DNA from: CAYSTL01 sp964516805
Lineage (GTDB): Archaea; Thermoplasmatota; Thermoplasmata; Halarchaeoplasmatales; Halarchaeoplasmataceae
NCBI GenBank assembly: GCA_964516805.1
Contig: CAZEXI010000001.1
Coordinates: 1 to 64,000 of the forward strand
DNA length: 64,000 nucleotides
Reading direction: 5' to 3'
Part shown: positions 61,564 through 64,000 of the stretch, piece by piece
Position numbering within the stretch: the stretch's first letter is position 1
How the letters are laid out: each line of letters begins with the position of its first letter
Program-made: the position numbers and the translations under genes
The notes under the pieces: model-generated
Told to the model about the DNA's origin: nothing
Database searches by the model: none
Seen by the model: the letters and a program-made list of their open reading frames with translations, nothing else

Positions 61564-62094
61564 TTATTGACTATCCATATTCTTATTCTCAGACTCGGAG
61601 CCTTGGAATTGTTCGCCTTGTTGTCCTTGTCTCGATCGCTTAGAAGAACCCTGTTGTGACTGCTGCGGAGGTGTTTGGTTATTGTATTGATTTGGTTGTC
61701 CTTTATTGGAATATTGTCCTTGTCTATAATATTGCTGCTGCGGTGGTGGCATGTATCCAGGGAATGCTTGTCTTAATGTACTTTTTATATCATCCATTTT
61801 AAGATACCATATAATTAGAATTATTATGCCAATGATGGCTCCAAATACTAGAAAAATCAAAGTTAAAATAATTCCTAGAGTAGACATGCCAAAATTAACA
61901 TCAATCCTATTTCCTTTTTTACCAGGGGAAATATGTATTTCATATGTATTTAAAGTACTTTCACCCGTTATCGTTCGCTCCCAAGCCATCACTTCTGCGT
62001 CATTTGCTGAAAGTATCGAGGCTATCTCATGTTTTATCCTATCTATATCTTGGTCTGAGAATAAAGTTTGTCCCGATATTCTTATCCCTTCCAT
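61564..62094 (-). CDS. Single-spanning membrane protein with a Gln/Asn-rich tail
   Basis: The 176-residue protein has a soluble alpha/beta N-terminal part (about 1-66), a long hydrophobic stretch (about 70-98, one or two spans) and a 60-residue tail dominated by Gln, Asn, Ser, Pro and Gly (PPPQQQYYRQGQYSNKG, QYNNQTPPQQSQQGS, RQGQQGEQFQG). I do not recognise the protein. Such low-complexity, prion-like tails are unusual in archaeal proteins of this kind. It lies between the histidine phosphatase and FprA genes, all on the minus strand. Confidence 0.75.
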   Translation of the reverse strand: MEGIRISGQTLFSDQDIDRIKHEIASILSANDAEVMAWERTITGESTLNTYEIHISPGKKGNRIDVNFGMSTLGIILTLIFLVFGAIIGIIILIIWYLKMDDIKSTLRQAFPGYMPPPQQQYYRQGQYSNKGQPNQYNNQTPPQQSQQGSSKRSRQGQQGEQFQGSESENKNMDSQ

Positions 62095-62164
62095 ATAAAA
62101 ACTAGTGAAATTAATATATAAAAAAGTAACGTAAAGAAGAATAAAAGAGGTTTTTTTATTATTT

Positions 62165-63361
62165 TTAAGTGATTACTTCGTCGGATGTTTCATGTTTTTC
62201 GATTATTTTATCTGCCAACTTCTCAATCTTTTCTAAATCATTCTTTTCAGCATGTCCCTTAATTATTACTGGATCGATGAATTCACCATTGAAGTTAGAG
62301 AGCAGGTCTTTGATCATATCAGGCATTCTTCCTCCCCAACCATAAGAACCTATTATAGATGCAAATTTCATCTTTGGTCTTAGGGCGTTAGCTAAATAAG
62401 TTGCATAAACTGCCTGTGGATGTGGTCCTACTAAGACAGTAGGTGTACCTATTACTACCGTGGCACTATCAACAAGAGCCATGGCTAATTCTCCAAGATC
62501 TGTTGTGGTTAGATTGAACGGTTTAACTTTCATCCCTTTATCCACCAGGTAATCAACAAAATGGTCTATCATTTCATTAGTACTGCCATGCATTGAAACA
62601 TATGGAACTACAACTTCATTCTCAGCATTATCAGAAACCCATTCCCTGTAAGCATTCATTATGAAATCAGGATCATCATAGATAGGTCCATGACTTGGAG
62701 CGATAATATCAATATCATAATCTTCTAACCTCTCCAGATGTCCTTTGATAGAAGTTCTAAAGGGCATCATAATCTCTGCATAGTACCTTTTAGCTGATAA
62801 GTACACTTTTCTCTCATCCTCAACGAAAAGGTCACTAGTGGCTAAGTGTGATCCAAAAAAATCACAAGTGAATAACACTTTATCTTCTTTCAGATATGTA
62901 ACCATCGTTTCTGGCCAATGAACCCACGGCATATCCATGAATTTCAGGGTTTTACTACCAAGAGATAATTCTTCTCCATCCTCGATAACTTTGAACTTAT
63001 CTTCAGAAATTGATAAATGATCTATCAACATCCCTTTACACTTCGAGTTTGTCACAACTTCTGTTTCAGGATATCTTTCCAATACCATGGGTATACTGCC
63101 TGAGTGATCCTGCTCCGCGTGATGAGACACTAAATAGTCTATTTTTTCTATCCCCAATTCTTTTAAGTTTGCGAATAGTCTTTCTGTCTTCTCTGGATCT
63201 ACAGTATCAATTAGAACTGTCTCATCCTCAGTTTGAATTATATAAGCATTGTAACTGGTGCCATCAGGCAATGGTATGAGTTCATCAAAAAGTTCCCTAT
63301 CAAAATGTGCTGCACCCACCTCGTAAATATCGGGTTTTACCTCACGTACTGCCATGATCAT
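62165..63361 (-). CDS. fprA: A-type flavoprotein FprA (flavodiiron)
   Basis: The 398-residue protein joins a metallo-beta-lactamase domain with a diiron site and a C-terminal flavodoxin domain. The iron ligands are visible in SHHAEQDHSG (about residues 79-88), an H in WVHWPETM (about 146) and DFFGSH (about 165). The flavodoxin part starts at VVPYVSMHGSTNEMI near 254. It reduces O2 to water or NO to N2O with electrons from rubredoxin, which is encoded directly upstream; the rubredoxin stop and this ATG overlap (ATGA). M3 (63355) is an alternative start. It protects an anaerobe against oxygen. Confidence 0.93.
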   Translation of the reverse strand: MIMAVREVKPDIYEVGAAHFDRELFDELIPLPDGTSYNAYIIQTEDETVLIDTVDPEKTERLFANLKELGIEKIDYLVSHHAEQDHSGSIPMVLERYPETEVVTNSKCKGMLIDHLSISEDKFKVIEDGEELSLGSKTLKFMDMPWVHWPETMVTYLKEDKVLFTCDFFGSHLATSDLFVEDERKVYLSAKRYYAEIMMPFRTSIKGHLERLEDYDIDIIAPSHGPIYDDPDFIMNAYREWVSDNAENEVVVPYVSMHGSTNEMIDHFVDYLVDKGMKVKPFNLTTTDLGELAMALVDSATVVIGTPTVLVGPHPQAVYATYLANALRPKMKFASIIGSYGWGGRMPDMIKDLLSNFNGEFIDPVIIKGHAEKNDLEKIEKLADKIIEKHETSDEVIT

Positions 63362-63519
63362 TCCACCTTTTCAAATTTGTCTTTTTCTGCCCCACAAACA
63401 GGACACACCCAATCGTCTGGTAATTCCTCAAAAGGTGTTCCTGGTTCTATGTCTTGTGTAGGGTCCCCTTCTTCAGGGTCATAAATATATCCGCAGACTG
63501 TACATCTGTATTTATCCAT
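63358..63519 (-). CDS. Rubredoxin
   Basis: The 53-residue protein starts MDKYRCTVCGYIYDPEEGD, with the second Cys pair in DDWVCPVCGAEKDKF. The four Cys bind one Fe. The gene is too short for many gene callers. Its TGA overlaps the FprA ATG (ATGA), so rubredoxin and its partner flavodiiron protein are made together. GAGGTG lies 6 nt upstream of the ATG at 63517-63519, which settles the start. Confidence 0.95.
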   Translation of the reverse strand: MDKYRCTVCGYIYDPEEGDPTQDIEPGTPFEELPDDWVCPVCGAEKDKFEKVE

Positions 63520-63617
63520 ATTTTTACACCTCTATTTTTGTGTAATTATAACGATGTATTATAGTTTTAGGTCTTTCGATTACTAAACACCTTCAAGAAA
63601 GATGAGTTATAAGATTA

Positions 63618-64000
63618 TCATTCTTCCTCACTTTCTTGAACAAAACCTTTAGATGCTACAATATCATCTATTCTAAGTATCATATTTGCAGCCTCTGCAG
63701 CTGATTTTATGGCTTGATTCTTAACCCTAAATGGTTCTATAACCCCAAACTTTATCATATCCTTAGTTTCACCTGTGTCGAGGTCCACCCCGTGATTTTT
63801 AAGTCCTTCTTTTTCATGAGTAGTGTTCAATTCCATCAGTATATCTATAGCATCTAGACCTGCATTTCTAGCTATTGTTTTTGGGATCACAGTTATACTT
63901 TCAGCAAAAGCTTGTATTGCGATTTGCTCTCTTCCCTTTATTGTCCCTGCGTAATCTTTTAATCTATTAGATATCTCAATGTCAGCCGCTCCACCACCTG
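63618..64000 (-). CDS. Thermosome (group II chaperonin) subunit, 3' part only
   Basis: The last 126 residues of a thermosome subunit are visible; the start lies beyond the right edge. Family sequence is GGGAADIEISNRLKDYAG, then GREQIAIQAFAESITVIPKTIARNAGLDAIDILMELNTTHEKEG and the closing VKNQAIKSAAEAANMILRIDDIVA. The protein ends QESEEE without the Gly/Met-rich tail that many thermosomes carry. It folds proteins in the cytoplasm with ATP. Confidence 0.95.
   Translation of the reverse strand, partial: GGGAADIEISNRLKDYAGTIKGREQIAIQAFAESITVIPKTIARNAGLDAIDILMELNTTHEKEGLKNHGVDLDTGETKDMIKFGVIEPFRVKNQAIKSAAEAANMILRIDDIVASKGFVQESEEE

Overview
The window is a contiguous AT-rich stretch of archaeal chromosome. 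The archaeal markers are a thermosome subunit, a two-ring CDC48 ATPase followed by a PRC-barrel gene, KsgA/Dim1, a UPF0200 kinase, a cyclic 2,3-diphosphoglycerate synthetase with 2-phosphoglycerate kinase, and TATA boxes about 25 nt upstream of many starts (short or leaderless mRNAs). Electron-transfer flavoprotein genes with an acyl-CoA dehydrogenase, an FprA/rubredoxin pair and very large Ig-like surface proteins suggest an anaerobic, probably heterotrophic archaeon; a Thermoplasmatota-type lineage is my guess, not something the sequence proves. I see no rRNA, tRNA, CRISPR array or transposase. One 10-N assembly gap lies inside a repeat-rich gene.

Layout. 1-3784 (+): four tightly packed genes (cPGS, 2PGK, CBS protein, tandem phosphoesterase). 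3781-13278 (-): aldo-keto reductase, Cys-rich protein, PhzF, membrane protein, AhpD-like protein and a cystathionine gamma-synthase-type enzyme, then an unknown protein, a methyltransferase, a HAD-uridine kinase fusion, a gene-free AT-rich stretch and a GNAT enzyme. 13337-15354 (+): polyprenol/diacylglycerol-kinase-like protein, DUF998 protein, thymidylate-kinase-like protein. 15423-16827 (-): a small unknown gene and a ZIP transporter. 17056-27435 (+): two giant surface proteins built from Ig-like repeats with a shared C-terminal plan. 27442-30692 (-): an amidohydrolase preceded by two tandem ubiquitin-fold genes and a Roadblock-like protein with an acidic leader. 30886-38241: response regulator, AICAR formyltransferase, double GNAT, DUF4332-type protein, methyltransferases, cytidine deaminase, ICMT-like methyltransferase and a GyrI/Cys-rich fusion. 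38322-41767: MarR-MATE pair with paired operators, CPBP-like protein, and VapBC with a perfect palindromic operator. 41767-52459: Ycf48-like protein, cyclophilin-like protein, NAD synthetase, UPF0200 kinase, NifX-like/Mrp pair, an Ig-bearing membrane protein, CDC48, PRC-barrel, a structured RNA candidate, metallo-beta-lactamase fold protein, KsgA, zinc-ribbon protein. 52657-64000: DUF401 transporter-like protein, ferredoxin-EtfA, EtfB, acyl-CoA dehydrogenase, CDF transporter, EncFtn-like ferritin, RimI-like GNAT, PH-like and DUF1624 membrane proteins, histidine phosphatase, Q-rich-tailed protein, FprA, rubredoxin (too short for most gene callers) and the 3' part of a thermosome gene.

The best candidates for something undescribed are the ubiquitin-fold pair plus amidohydrolase operon beside the giant surface proteins, a nested stem-loop before the MBL-ksgA operon, an in-frame TGA at codon 15 of a methyltransferase with a perfect Shine-Dalgarno, and two genes whose apparent N-termini start at ATC after a Shine-Dalgarno.
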